Source: Xylanibacter ruminicola (GTDB lineage Bacteria; Bacteroidota; Bacteroidia; Bacteroidales; Bacteroidaceae). Taken from it: a stretch of 64,000 bases of DNA. The position numbers were made by a program, and so were the translations under genes. The notes beneath the pieces were generated by a model. That model ran no database searches, was not told the origin of the DNA, and saw only the letters and a list, made by a program, of their open reading frames with translations. Each line of letters opens with the position of its first letter. Positions within the stretch are counted from its first letter, which is position 1. Location of the stretch: NCBI RefSeq assembly GCF_900107775.1, contig NZ_FNRF01000002.1:62001-126000 (forward strand). Reading direction: 5' to 3'. Below, piece after piece: positions 15,671 through 23,377 of the stretch.

Positions 15671-17170
15671 TTACTGATGCTGTTCGCGCAGCAGGTCGTT
15701 AACGGTCTTAACGGGATTGAAGGTGCCCAGGGGAACCTCGACAAATACGGTGCTCCAGTTGCTCATGGCACCATTCCAAAGGCCTGGCAACTCGAGGGCC
15801 TTGAGCTCTTTACCAGCCTTTGACTTTGATGAGATGAAGCCTGTGGTCTTATCTACAAAGTCGGGCAGGTTGAATGGACGGCCCTGATAGTCCTTAACGG
15901 CGCAAACCAAATCAACGGGGTTGAAGTGGGTGCCCTGGGTGAACATCTTCATGTAGGCCTCGTTGTTGGTGTCGATCTGACTGCTCTCGAGAATCTGCAG
16001 ACTAACGGTACCATCCTGGTTGTAGGTAAGGAATGGGCCGCCACCAGGCTCACCTACATTCTTAACGACACCGCACACACGCATGGGGCGATTAAGCTTG
16101 CTGCGCAGGTAAGCGGCATCTACCTTATTATTCTTGGCATCGGTACACAGGCTGTTGGCTACGAATGCGGCAATCTCCTGCAGCTGAGCCTCGCTGGCGC
16201 CTGCATCCAGCACCTTGAGGTACTCGAAGGCCTGCTTCTGCAGGGTTACCAATACGCCTGCCAGTACCTGCTTCCACTCTACAGTCTCGGGTTTCAAACG
16301 GTCGGGTACTACGTTGTCGATATTCTTAATGAAGATGACGTCGGCCTCGATCTCGTTGAGATTCTCGATGAGGGCACCATGACCGCCTGGGCGGAACAAC
16401 AGACTGCCATCCTCGTTGCGGAATGGGGTGTTGTCGGGGTTAGCGGCAACGGTATCGGTTGAGGGCTTCTGCTCTGAGAAGGTGATATCGTACTTGATGC
16501 CGTATTTCTGTGCAAAGAAGTCGGCCTTCTCGGCAACCTTGGCCTTGAACAGCTCCATGTGCTCGTGACTGACGGTGAAGTGTACGTGAGCCTCGCCGTT
16601 GGATGCTGCATAAAGGGCACCCTCTACCAGATGCTCCTCCATTGGTGTGCGTGCACCCTCGGGGTACTTGTGGAACAGCAGCAAGCCCTTTGGCAGCTGA
16701 CCGTAGTTCAGTCCCTCGGCCTTGAGCATGTTGGCTGCTACAGCCTTATAGTTGCCCTCGGCCATCAGGGCCTTGATGCCTTTGCCCTCGTTCTTCAGGC
16801 AAACGGCGTCGAGTGCCTCGAAGAAGGCGAAGTTCTCTATCTGGTCGAAGTATTTCTTCTCAAAGTCGGTGGTGGGCACATCGTAATCGGCATCAACAAA
16901 TGCAAACATGTTTTTGAACATACGACTGGCGGCACCGCTGGCGGGCACAAACTTTACCACGCGCTTGCCTGCTGCCTTGTAATCGTTCCATGCGGCAACC
17001 AGCTTCTGGCGCTCGGCTGCGTCGGGAGCAATAATACCGTTACCGATACCTGCTGCTGACTCCAGCTTCAGGAATGGGAAACCTGTCTTAAACTCGTTCA
17101 ATTGGTTTTCGATCTGCTCCTTGGTAATACCTTTCTGAGCAATCTGCTTCAAGTCTTTCTCCTTTAACAT
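15671..17170 (-). CDS. DUF4301 family protein
   Basis: This 499-residue cytosolic protein matches my memory of the Bacteroidetes family DUF4301, whose function is not established. The N-terminal third has VKFVPASGAASRMFK (about residues 73-87), similar to the glycine-rich loop of sugar nucleotidyltransferases (GxGxR), and later segments LFRPGGHGALIENLNE and VGEPGGGPF also resemble nucleotide-sugar enzymes. A nucleotidyltransferase-like role is therefore possible but unproven. No signal peptide or membrane helix is seen. The gene is a single unit with a -7 box TACTTTTG on the minus strand (17210-17203), divergent from relA. Confidence 0.8.
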   Translation of the reverse strand: MLKEKDLKQIAQKGITKEQIENQLNEFKTGFPFLKLESAAGIGNGIIAPDAAERQKLVAAWNDYKAAGKRVVKFVPASGAASRMFKNMFAFVDADYDVPTTDFEKKYFDQIENFAFFEALDAVCLKNEGKGIKALMAEGNYKAVAANMLKAEGLNYGQLPKGLLLFHKYPEGARTPMEEHLVEGALYAASNGEAHVHFTVSHEHMELFKAKVAEKADFFAQKYGIKYDITFSEQKPSTDTVAANPDNTPFRNEDGSLLFRPGGHGALIENLNEIEADVIFIKNIDNVVPDRLKPETVEWKQVLAGVLVTLQKQAFEYLKVLDAGASEAQLQEIAAFVANSLCTDAKNNKVDAAYLRSKLNRPMRVCGVVKNVGEPGGGPFLTYNQDGTVSLQILESSQIDTNNEAYMKMFTQGTHFNPVDLVCAVKDYQGRPFNLPDFVDKTTGFISSKSKAGKELKALELPGLWNGAMSNWSTVFVEVPLGTFNPVKTVNDLLREQHQ

Positions 17171-17202
17171 AATAAAAATGGTATTTAGTCAATAAACTAC
17201 GG

Positions 17203-17260
17203 CAAAAGTAACCATTTTTTTCGAAAAATGCGAATTAATTCAAAGAAAAATGTATCTTTG
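17203..17260. promoter_or_regulatory. Divergent promoters of the DUF4301 gene and relA
   Basis: The minus-strand -7 box TACTTTTG is at 17210-17203, 33 bases before its ATG. The plus-strand -7 box TATCTTTG is at 17253-17260, 19 bases before the ATG at 17279. The -33 elements are not clear for either. Confidence 0.6.
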
Positions 17261-17278
17261 TGGCAAAATTTGGAAATT

Positions 17279-19351
17279 ATGGCGGAAAAATTCGCATTTA
17301 CATACGAGGAAAGAAAACGAATGGCATCGCAGACGGCCGAGATCCTGACTGAGGAAATCGGTTTGAAAGGCGATGCAATACAGGCTGTGCAGCTGATACC
17401 TGAATTAGAGGCGGGAAACATTACGCTGGAAGAGGTAGGGCAGAAGTACGGCGAATCGGTGTCGCGTATATTACATGGACTGAAACGTATAGAGCAACTG
17501 TACGATAAGAACCCGGCGGTGGAGAGTGAGAATTTCAGGAATCTGCTGCTTTCGTTTGCCGAGGATATGCGTGTGATACTGATTATGATTGCCTATCGCG
17601 TGAACCTGATGCGACAGATTCGCGATACGGAGAACGTGGAGGCAAAGCTGGAGGTATCGCAAGAAGCGGCTTATCTGTATGCCCCGTTGGCGCATAAGTT
17701 AGGACTCTATAAGCTGAAGAGCGAACTGGAGGACCTGTCGCTGAAGTATATGGAGCACGATGCCTATTACCATATTCGCGAAAAACTGAGTGCTACCAAG
17801 GCGGCACGTGATGCTTATATAGACAGGTTTATTAAGCCTGTTGAGCAGAAGATGATGGAGGCGGGTATCCGTTGCCATATTAAGGGTCGTACCAAATCAA
17901 TCCACTCTATCTGGCAAAAGATGAAGAAGCAGAAGTGCCCGTTTGAGGGTGTGTACGATCTGTTTGCCATCCGAATTATTATCGATTGTCCGCTGGAGCA
18001 GGAGAAAATGCAGTGCTGGCAGGCTTACTCGATTATTACCGATATGTATCAGCCTAACCCTAAACGACTGCGCGACTGGCTGTCGGTACCCAAATCGAAT
18101 GGCTATGAGAGTCTGCACATTACTGTGTTGGGACCAGAGCAGAAGTGGGTTGAGGTACAGATACGTACCGAACGTATGGACGAGATTGCCGAACGTGGTG
18201 TGGCTGCCCACTGGCGCTATAAAGGCGTGAAGGGCGAGACAGGACTGGACGAGTGGCTGACAAATATCCGTACGATGCTGGAGCATGCCGACGGACTGGA
18301 TGCGATGGACCAGTTTAAGATGGAACTGTACGAAGACGAGGTGTTTGTGTTTACACCTGCAGGCGATTTGTGGAAGTTCCCCGTAGGTGCTACGGTGCTT
18401 GATTTTGCCTATCATATCCACTCGAAACTGGGCAACCAGTGTACGGGTGGTCGCATTAGCGGAAAAGTGGTACCGATACGTTACGAACTGAAGAGTGGCG
18501 ATCAGGTTGAAATCCTGACATCGGCTAACCAGAAACCCCGACAGGAGTGGCTGAATATCGTGAAGACCTCGCGTGCCAAATCCAAGATACGTTTGGCGCT
18601 GAAGGAAACCCAGGTTAAGGACGGACTGTTTGCCAAGGAGATGCTGGAGCGTAAGTTCCGCAACCGTAAGATTGAACAGGACGATAGCATCATGTTTAAC
18701 GTGATCCGTAAGATGGGTTACAAGGAGGTGAGCGACTTCTATAAGGCCATTGCCGATGGTGTGCTTGATACAAACGATGTGCTTGATAAGTTCTTGGAAC
18801 TCAGAGAAAAAGAGACTGTTGTTACAGGAGATAATCAAGCGCGTTCGGCTTCGGAATTCGAACTCGATGAGTCGAAGATTGCGGGGTTGAATCAGCAGGT
18901 GAACGATGACGTGCTTGTGATAGACCGCAACCTGAAAGGCTTGGATTACCAGCTGGCAAAATGCTGTTCGCCTATCTATGGCGACGATGTGTTTGGCTTT
19001 GTTACCGTTAATGGCGGTATCAAGATTCATCGTTGCGATTGTCCGAATGCCCCCGAGTTGCGCCGCCGTTTTGGCTATCGTATCGTTAAGGCCAAGTGGA
19101 GTGGTAAGGGTTCGTCGCAATATAGCATCGCCCTGCGTGTGATTGGTAACGACGATATCGGTATCGTGAATAATCTTACCAGTATCATCTCGAAGGAAGA
19201 GAAACTGGTGCTGCGTAGTATCAATATTGATAGTCACGACGGTTTGTTTAGTGGTAATATCGTGGTGATGCTCGAAGATACTTCACGCCTGGAGGCGCTG
19301 ATTAAGAAGCTGCGTACCGTTAAGGGTGTAAAACAGGTAGATAGAATATAA
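17279..19351 (+). CDS. relA: RelA/SpoT family (p)ppGpp synthetase with degenerate hydrolase domain
   Basis: The protein makes the alarmone (p)ppGpp. Its 690 residues have the Rel layout: N-terminal HD-like domain, synthetase, TGS (FVFTPAGDLWKFPVGAT), helical region, conserved-cysteine segment (LAKCCSPIYGDDVFGFV) and C-terminal ACT. The synthetase retains the G-loop GRTKSIHSIW, YDLFAIRII and EVQIRTERMDEIAE. The HD hydrolase does not: no HD pair is present, and the usual LADRLHNMR segment reads IAYRVNLMR. I infer a synthetase-only RelA-type enzyme, with hydrolysis done by another protein. The start at 17279 follows the -7 box; an upstream in-frame ATG at 17228 lies before it. The stop overlaps the next frame. 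Confidence 0.92.
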   Translation: MAEKFAFTYEERKRMASQTAEILTEEIGLKGDAIQAVQLIPELEAGNITLEEVGQKYGESVSRILHGLKRIEQLYDKNPAVESENFRNLLLSFAEDMRVILIMIAYRVNLMRQIRDTENVEAKLEVSQEAAYLYAPLAHKLGLYKLKSELEDLSLKYMEHDAYYHIREKLSATKAARDAYIDRFIKPVEQKMMEAGIRCHIKGRTKSIHSIWQKMKKQKCPFEGVYDLFAIRIIIDCPLEQEKMQCWQAYSIITDMYQPNPKRLRDWLSVPKSNGYESLHITVLGPEQKWVEVQIRTERMDEIAERGVAAHWRYKGVKGETGLDEWLTNIRTMLEHADGLDAMDQFKMELYEDEVFVFTPAGDLWKFPVGATVLDFAYHIHSKLGNQCTGGRISGKVVPIRYELKSGDQVEILTSANQKPRQEWLNIVKTSRAKSKIRLALKETQVKDGLFAKEMLERKFRNRKIEQDDSIMFNVIRKMGYKEVSDFYKAIADGVLDTNDVLDKFLELREKETVVTGDNQARSASEFELDESKIAGLNQQVNDDVLVIDRNLKGLDYQLAKCCSPIYGDDVFGFVTVNGGIKIHRCDCPNAPELRRRFGYRIVKAKWSGKGSSQYSIALRVIGNDDIGIVNNLTSIISKEEKLVLRSINIDSHDGLFSGNIVVMLEDTSRLEALIKKLRTVKGVKQVDRI

Positions 19352-19368
19352 TGATGATAGATGCAAGT

Positions 19369-19665
19369 ATGAGTAAAAAACTATTGTATGTTGCGGTTGG
19401 TATATTGCTGCTGTCGGCTTGTCGTGGTCGATCTCAGTCGCAGAAGTATGTTGAGGAGGAAGTTGAATATCATCCATTGGTGACTGATTCGGCAGCAATC
19501 GACTCGATTAATAGTGCTGGTATGGTAGATGTGGATGCCGCTATGGAGTATCCCGAAATGCCGTCCGACCAAAGAATCAACATGAAAGCCAACGATGATG
19601 AGATTAAGGATATAATCGATGGTACTGGTGATGGTGATATGACCAAAGAGGAGGGTAATTACTGA
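19369..19665 (+). CDS. Small lipoprotein of unknown function
   Basis: About 98 residues begin with a lipoprotein signal (KKLLYVAVGILLLSAC), then a short acidic and Ser/Asp-rich chain with no recognised domain. In-frame starts exist at 19351 (overlapping the relA stop), 19354 and 19369; the last puts the signal peptide at the N-terminus. It is probably co-transcribed with relA. Its stop at 19665 directly abuts the stop of the convergent gene (19666), with no terminator between them. Confidence 0.6.
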   Translation: MSKKLLYVAVGILLLSACRGRSQSQKYVEEEVEYHPLVTDSAAIDSINSAGMVDVDAAMEYPEMPSDQRINMKANDDEIKDIIDGTGDGDMTKEEGNY

Positions 19666-20646
19666 TTACTCGCGATAGATCCAAGCCAAAAGTTTATTCA
19701 CCCATCTGATGGAGAAACGGAACCATCGGTAGGTGCTTTGCTCCTTGCCGCCGAAACGTAATATGAATTCGCGGTAAGGATTTTTGTGGAAAGGCAGTCC
19801 CACATCCATGAATCGCATATGTTGATAGCCCTCGTTGTAGGCGTGCTTCATCACATCCCACACCACAATGGTGTCGGGGTGTAGGGCATGGAATGTTTTG
19901 CGCCTGAAGGCCGAATACCATAGGTAGGCATCGCCCTGACTATATACGCAGGCGGCACAGGCTATCACTTTCTCGTGATATTTGGTTACAAACAGATTGC
20001 CGTTCTGGCCCTCCATCAGTTCGCGGAAGAAAATGTCGTCGGGGATATAGCGTTTGGGCTTCAGGATATGGTGCTTGCGTAGCAGTTTCGAGAAAGCCTT
20101 AAAGTCGTGCTCGTTGCTGACTATCTCGGTTCTTGCACCTCGTTCGTGGGCGTGATCGATGCGTTTCTGCAGCTTGGGGGTGATACGCTCTTCGGGGGCG
20201 TGGCGATGCAGCGAATTGTGTATCGACATCCAGTTTACGGGGTAGTAGCCGTTCTCGCGCAAAACCTTATAGCCAAACATCTTGGTGCCCAGGTTACTCA
20301 TCTCCATAAACAGTACGCGTTTGTTAAGCTTGTGGGTTAGCGCACTCAGCATCCGGTCGAACAGCTCGTCTTTCTTATAGCCGCAGTCTTCGTCGTACAC
20401 GCCTTCGCCTAATATCCGACAATGTATCAGCAGGAATGGCGGCAGTATCAGAGTACGGTATCTCACAATGCCCAGCATGTGGCACAGTTCGCGGCCTGAT
20501 TCATCGTTGATTACCACCATATAAGGGCGCTGGCGCGGGGCGGTCTCGCATACTTCCATCAGCTCCTGACTGTGGAAATAGCTACCCTGGCGCAATGTTG
20601 GCATGCCTTTGGATTTGGTGTATATGGTAGTAATCAGTTGGTTCAT
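19666..20646 (-). CDS. GNAT/FemAB-like acyltransferase family protein
   Basis: The 326-residue protein resembles the Bacteroidetes group of GNAT-fold proteins related to FemAB/BioF2-like acetyltransferases, with paired domains and the segments FVTKYHEKVIACAACVY, YLWYSAFRRKTFHALHPD and MRFMDVGLPFHKNPYREF. The substrate is unknown; cell-envelope or lipid modification is only a family-level guess. The ATG at 20646 lies five bases after the best -7 box (TATTTTTG, 20658-20651 on the minus strand), so the transcript may have almost no leader. The longer frame to 20682 would start upstream of that promoter. Confidence 0.7.
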   Translation of the reverse strand: MNQLITTIYTKSKGMPTLRQGSYFHSQELMEVCETAPRQRPYMVVINDESGRELCHMLGIVRYRTLILPPFLLIHCRILGEGVYDEDCGYKKDELFDRMLSALTHKLNKRVLFMEMSNLGTKMFGYKVLRENGYYPVNWMSIHNSLHRHAPEERITPKLQKRIDHAHERGARTEIVSNEHDFKAFSKLLRKHHILKPKRYIPDDIFFRELMEGQNGNLFVTKYHEKVIACAACVYSQGDAYLWYSAFRRKTFHALHPDTIVVWDVMKHAYNEGYQHMRFMDVGLPFHKNPYREFILRFGGKEQSTYRWFRFSIRWVNKLLAWIYRE

Positions 20647-20650
20647 GGTG

Positions 20651-20762
20651 CAAAAATACGTTTTTTTAGGCACGGATTTCACGGATTACGCTGATTTTTA
20701 AAGAAAATTATTATTAATCCGTGTTAATCTGCGTAATCCGTGCCAAATTTTATATATCTTTG
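20651..20762. promoter_or_regulatory. Divergent promoters around an inverted repeat
   Basis: Minus-strand TATTTTTG (20658-20651) and plus-strand TATCTTTG (20755-20762) face away from each other. Between them are CACGGATT-type units in inverted orientation: 20680-20696 pairs with 20726-20742 (16 of 17), and GGCACGGATT at 20669-20678 pairs with AATCCGTGCC at 20735-20744. The whole stretch is made of variants of ACGGATTAC. Similar CGGATTA-rich repeats occur widely between Bacteroidales genes, so this may be a dispersed element rather than an operator. Confidence 0.6.
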
Positions 20763-20781
20763 CACAAAAAATTGTGAGAAT

Positions 20782-21309
20782 ATGACAAGTTTTAAAGATT
20801 TGGCGCAGCTGCGCCGCAGCCATCGCAAGTTCTCTGATAAGGAGGTTGATCCCGAACATCTCAAGCTTATTCTGCGTGCAGGGTTGATGTCGCCCACATC
20901 AAAGAGTCAGCGTGCCTGGCAGTTTGTAGTCGTAGATGATAAGATGGATCTCGAGAAATTGGCTGATGCCAAGAATATGGGTTCTCAGTTTCTGAAGGAT
21001 GCCCCAGTGGCTATTGCCGTTCTGGGTGATCCCATGCAGAATGATTGTTGGGTAGAGGATGGTTCGATTGCTACTATCTCTATGCAGTATCAGGCCGAAG
21101 AACTGGGATTGGGTTCTTGCTGGATTCAGATGCGAGGTCGCGGATTGAGCGACGGCACCACAGCCGACGAGGTGATTCGTGGCGTGCTGGGTATTCCCGA
21201 TAACTACAATTGCTTGTGCATTCTTGCCATAGGTCATTGGACTGATGAGCGCAAGCCTCAGGACGAAGAGAAACTGAAGTGGGAAAACGTTCACCTGAAC
21301 AAATTTTAA
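20782..21309 (+). CDS. Nitroreductase family protein
   Basis: The 175-residue protein has the FMN-dependent nitroreductase fold: N-terminal RRSHRKFSDKEVD, LRAGLMSPTSKSQRAWQFVVV (phosphate/FMN region), ATISMQYQAEELGLGSCWIQM, and a C-terminal IPDNYNCLCILAIGHW. Such enzymes reduce nitro compounds, quinones or flavins with NAD(P)H; the natural substrate here is unknown. The ATG at 20782 lies 19 bases after the -7 box TATCTTTG. It begins a run of four closely spaced genes (nitroreductase, kdsC-like, maf, TerB/DnaJ). Confidence 0.88.
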   Translation: MTSFKDLAQLRRSHRKFSDKEVDPEHLKLILRAGLMSPTSKSQRAWQFVVVDDKMDLEKLADAKNMGSQFLKDAPVAIAVLGDPMQNDCWVEDGSIATISMQYQAEELGLGSCWIQMRGRGLSDGTTADEVIRGVLGIPDNYNCLCILAIGHWTDERKPQDEEKLKWENVHLNKF

Positions 21310-21335
21310 AGTTCAAAGATCAAAGCTCAAAGTTC
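21308..21335 (+). repeat. Four tandem heptamers AAAGNTC before kdsC
   Basis: AAAGTTC, AAAGATC, AAAGCTC and AAAGTTC fill the gap from the nitroreductase stop to the base before the next ATG (21337). No Shine-Dalgarno is present. See the finding on period-7 repeats. Confidence 0.85.
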
Positions 21336-21336
21336 A

Positions 21337-21855
21337 ATGATTAACTACGATTTAAATAAAATCAAAGCCATCATCTTTGATATTGATGGCGTGCTGAGTG
21401 CCGAGACTATCAATCTGAGTGCTGATGGCACACCGCTACGTACGGTGAATATCAAGGATGGTTATGCCATCCAGTTGGCCATGAAGTTAGGCTTGCGTAT
21501 TGCCATCCTTTCTGGTGCAAGGGTAGATAGTCTGCGTGTGCGCTACGAGGGTCTTGGTGTTGAAGATATTTACCTGGGTTGTGCCGTTAAGATTGCCACA
21601 TATGATGAGTTCCTGGCCATTTATGGCTATACCGACGAGGAGGTGATGTATATGGGTGATGATATCCCCGATTTGGAGATTATGCGTAGGGTAGGATGCC
21701 CTGTATGCCCCAATGATGCATGTGCTGAGATTCGTGAGGTGAGTGTGTATGTGTCAGATCGTGATGGCGGTTATGGCTGTGGTCGCGATGTGATCGAACA
21801 GGTATTGCGTGCCCAGGGTAAATGGGTGATGAATGCTAAAGCATTTGGATGGTGA
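21337..21855 (+). CDS. KdsC-type HAD phosphatase (3-deoxy-D-manno-octulosonate 8-phosphate phosphatase family)
   Basis: The 172-residue protein has the HAD core without a cap: FDIDGVL with nucleophile Asp15 and acid/base Asp17, ILSGA (motif II), and YMGDDIPDLEIM (motif IV). Length and the C-terminal GGYGCGRDVIEQVL match KdsC, which removes phosphate from Kdo-8-phosphate in lipopolysaccharide synthesis. Related family members act on other sugar phosphates, so the substrate is probable, not certain. It lies between a nitroreductase and maf in one apparent operon. Confidence 0.87.
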   Translation: MINYDLNKIKAIIFDIDGVLSAETINLSADGTPLRTVNIKDGYAIQLAMKLGLRIAILSGARVDSLRVRYEGLGVEDIYLGCAVKIATYDEFLAIYGYTDEEVMYMGDDIPDLEIMRRVGCPVCPNDACAEIREVSVYVSDRDGGYGCGRDVIEQVLRAQGKWVMNAKAFGW

Positions 21856-21858
21856 TGG

Positions 21859-21886
21859 ACATTGAACATTGAACATTGAACATTGA
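21859..21886 (+). repeat. Four tandem heptamers ACATTGA before maf
   Basis: Four identical copies of ACATTGA occupy the intergenic space, two bases before the maf ATG at 21889. No Shine-Dalgarno is present. Confidence 0.9.
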
Positions 21887-21888
21887 AA

Positions 21889-22458
21889 ATGGACAATTAT
21901 AGATATATTCTGGCGAGTAATTCGCCACGTAGAAAAGAATTGTTGGCAGGATTGGGTCTGGATTTCGAGGTGCGTGTGATTGATGGCATCGATGAGTCGT
22001 ACCCCGAAACTTTGCCTGCAGCCGAGGTGGCACAGTATATTGCTGAGAAGAAGGCTGCTGCTTACAAGCCTACACTCGAGACTGGTGAGCTGATTATTAC
22101 GGCTGATACGGTGGTGATAGTGGGCGATGATATTTTAGGTAAGCCTCACGACGAGGCTGATGCCGTACGTATGCTCCGCGAAATTAGTGGGCGTACCCAT
22201 CAGGTTACAACAGGCGTTTCGCTGCTCACCGCTACCAGTCAACGTTCGTTTTCGGTTACTACCGATGTGACCTTTAAACAGCTTACCGACAGCGAGATAC
22301 AACATTACGTTAAATGTTATCGTCCGTTTGATAAGGCTGGTGCCTACGGCATTCAGGAGTGGATAGGTTATATTGGTGTTACAGGACTTAACGGCAGTTA
22401 TTATAATGTGATGGGCTTGCCCGTGCAGCGCATTTATACCGAACTGCAAAATATGTAA
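21889..22458 (+). CDS. maf: Maf family nucleoside triphosphate pyrophosphatase
   Basis: Maf proteins hydrolyse non-canonical or modified nucleoside triphosphates to monophosphates. The 189-residue protein has the signature N-terminus LASNSPRRKELL, the catalytic ITADTVV region, KPHDEADAVRMLREISGRTHQVTTG in conserved positions, and DKAGAYGIQEW near the C-terminus. The start at 21889 follows directly after tandem heptamers; a TTG two codons upstream lies inside them and is less likely. Confidence 0.94.
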   Translation: MDNYRYILASNSPRRKELLAGLGLDFEVRVIDGIDESYPETLPAAEVAQYIAEKKAAAYKPTLETGELIITADTVVIVGDDILGKPHDEADAVRMLREISGRTHQVTTGVSLLTATSQRSFSVTTDVTFKQLTDSEIQHYVKCYRPFDKAGAYGIQEWIGYIGVTGLNGSYYNVMGLPVQRIYTELQNM

Positions 22459-22464
22459 AATAAT

Positions 22465-23265
22465 ATGGCTGCAGGAAAATGGATTGGCGGATTTGCCGGC
22501 TGGATGGCCGGTGGTCCACTTGGTGCGCTGGCAGGCTATCTGCTTGGTTCGCTATTTGATACTATGCTGAATGGGGTGAATACCCCCGAAAACTCAGGTA
22601 CCTGGCAATCGTATAACGAGAGCTACCAGCAGGCTTACCAACGGCAACAGCAGCAAGGACAGCGTAACAGTTTTATGTTCTCGCTCCTGGTGTTGTCGTC
22701 GTATATAATCAAGGCTGATGGTAAGGCCATGCATTCCGAGATGGAACTGGTTCGACAGATGTTGCGCCAGAACTTCGGTAATGCTGCCGTACAGCAGGGT
22801 AACGAGATATTAAACCGACTTTTTGAGGAGCAGAAACGCGAAGGCTGGCAGCAGTTCAAGCAAACGGTACGCGACTGCTGTGCACAGATGAGCCGACAGA
22901 TGGACTACTCGCAGCGTTTGCAGCTGCTTAACTATCTGGTGATGGTGGCTAAGGCCGATGGTAATGTGCCCCAGAGTGAGATTACAGCGCTGAAAGAGTG
23001 CGCCCAGTGGATGGGATTGCATGCTAACGAGGTCGACTCGATGCTGCACCTTGAGGGTGGTAGTCTTGAGGATGCCTATAAGGTGCTGGGCGTGAGTCCT
23101 GATGCAAGCGACGATGAGGTAAAGAAGGCCTACCGCAAGCAGGCTTTGCAGCACCATCCTGATAAGGTGGCTGCTCTGGGAGAGGATGTACGAAAGGCTG
23201 CCGAGAAGAAATTCCAGGAGATAAATGCCGCCAAAGACCGCATTTGGAAGGCACGTGGACTTTAA
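22465..23265 (+). CDS. TerB/DnaJ-domain protein (DjlA-like)
   Basis: The 266-residue protein starts with a Gly-rich hydrophobic segment (about residues 5-33) that could insert in a membrane. A Gln-rich linker follows, then a TerB-like helical domain (about 70-195; [16 protein letters not shown] and [14 protein letters not shown] are its two acidic metal-site-like motifs), and a C-terminal J domain (205-266) with HPD at 230-232. The arrangement matches DjlA, a membrane-anchored DnaK co-chaperone. The client is unknown. It is the last gene of the nitroreductase-kdsC-maf run, six bases after maf. Confidence 0.85.
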   Translation: MAAGKWIGGFAGWMAGGPLGALAGYLLGSLFDTMLNGVNTPENSGTWQSYNESYQQAYQRQQQQGQRNSFMFSLLVLSSYIIKADGKAMHSEMELVRQMLRQNFGNAAVQQGNEILNRLFEEQKREGWQQFKQTVRDCCAQMSRQMDYSQRLQLLNYLVMVAKADGNVPQSEITALKECAQWMGLHANEVDSMLHLEGGSLEDAYKVLGVSPDASDDEVKKAYRKQALQHHPDKVAALGEDVRKAAEKKFQEINAAKDRIWKARGL

Positions 23266-23310
23266 TTTGCCGCATTTCTACCTCTAATTTGCTACTTTTT
23301 CAAGAAAAAG

Positions 23311-23342
23311 TTTGGAGGTTTAAAGTTTTTTTTCTACTTTTG
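23311..23342 (+). promoter_or_regulatory. Promoter of the SBP-histidine kinase gene
   Basis: TTTG at 23311-23314, a 20-base spacer and TACTTTTG at 23335-23342 match consensus. A hairpin TCAAGC-ATAAA-GCTTGA (23349-23365) lies in the short leader before the ATG at 23378. Confidence 0.7.
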
Positions 23343-23377
23343 TACCCATCAAGCATAAAGCTTGAGGTTGATAATTT

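Noticed and set aside
17897..19237. 446-codon open frame antisense to relA
   Set aside because: The plus strand has all the RelA synthetase, TGS and ACT motifs; the antisense frame has none.
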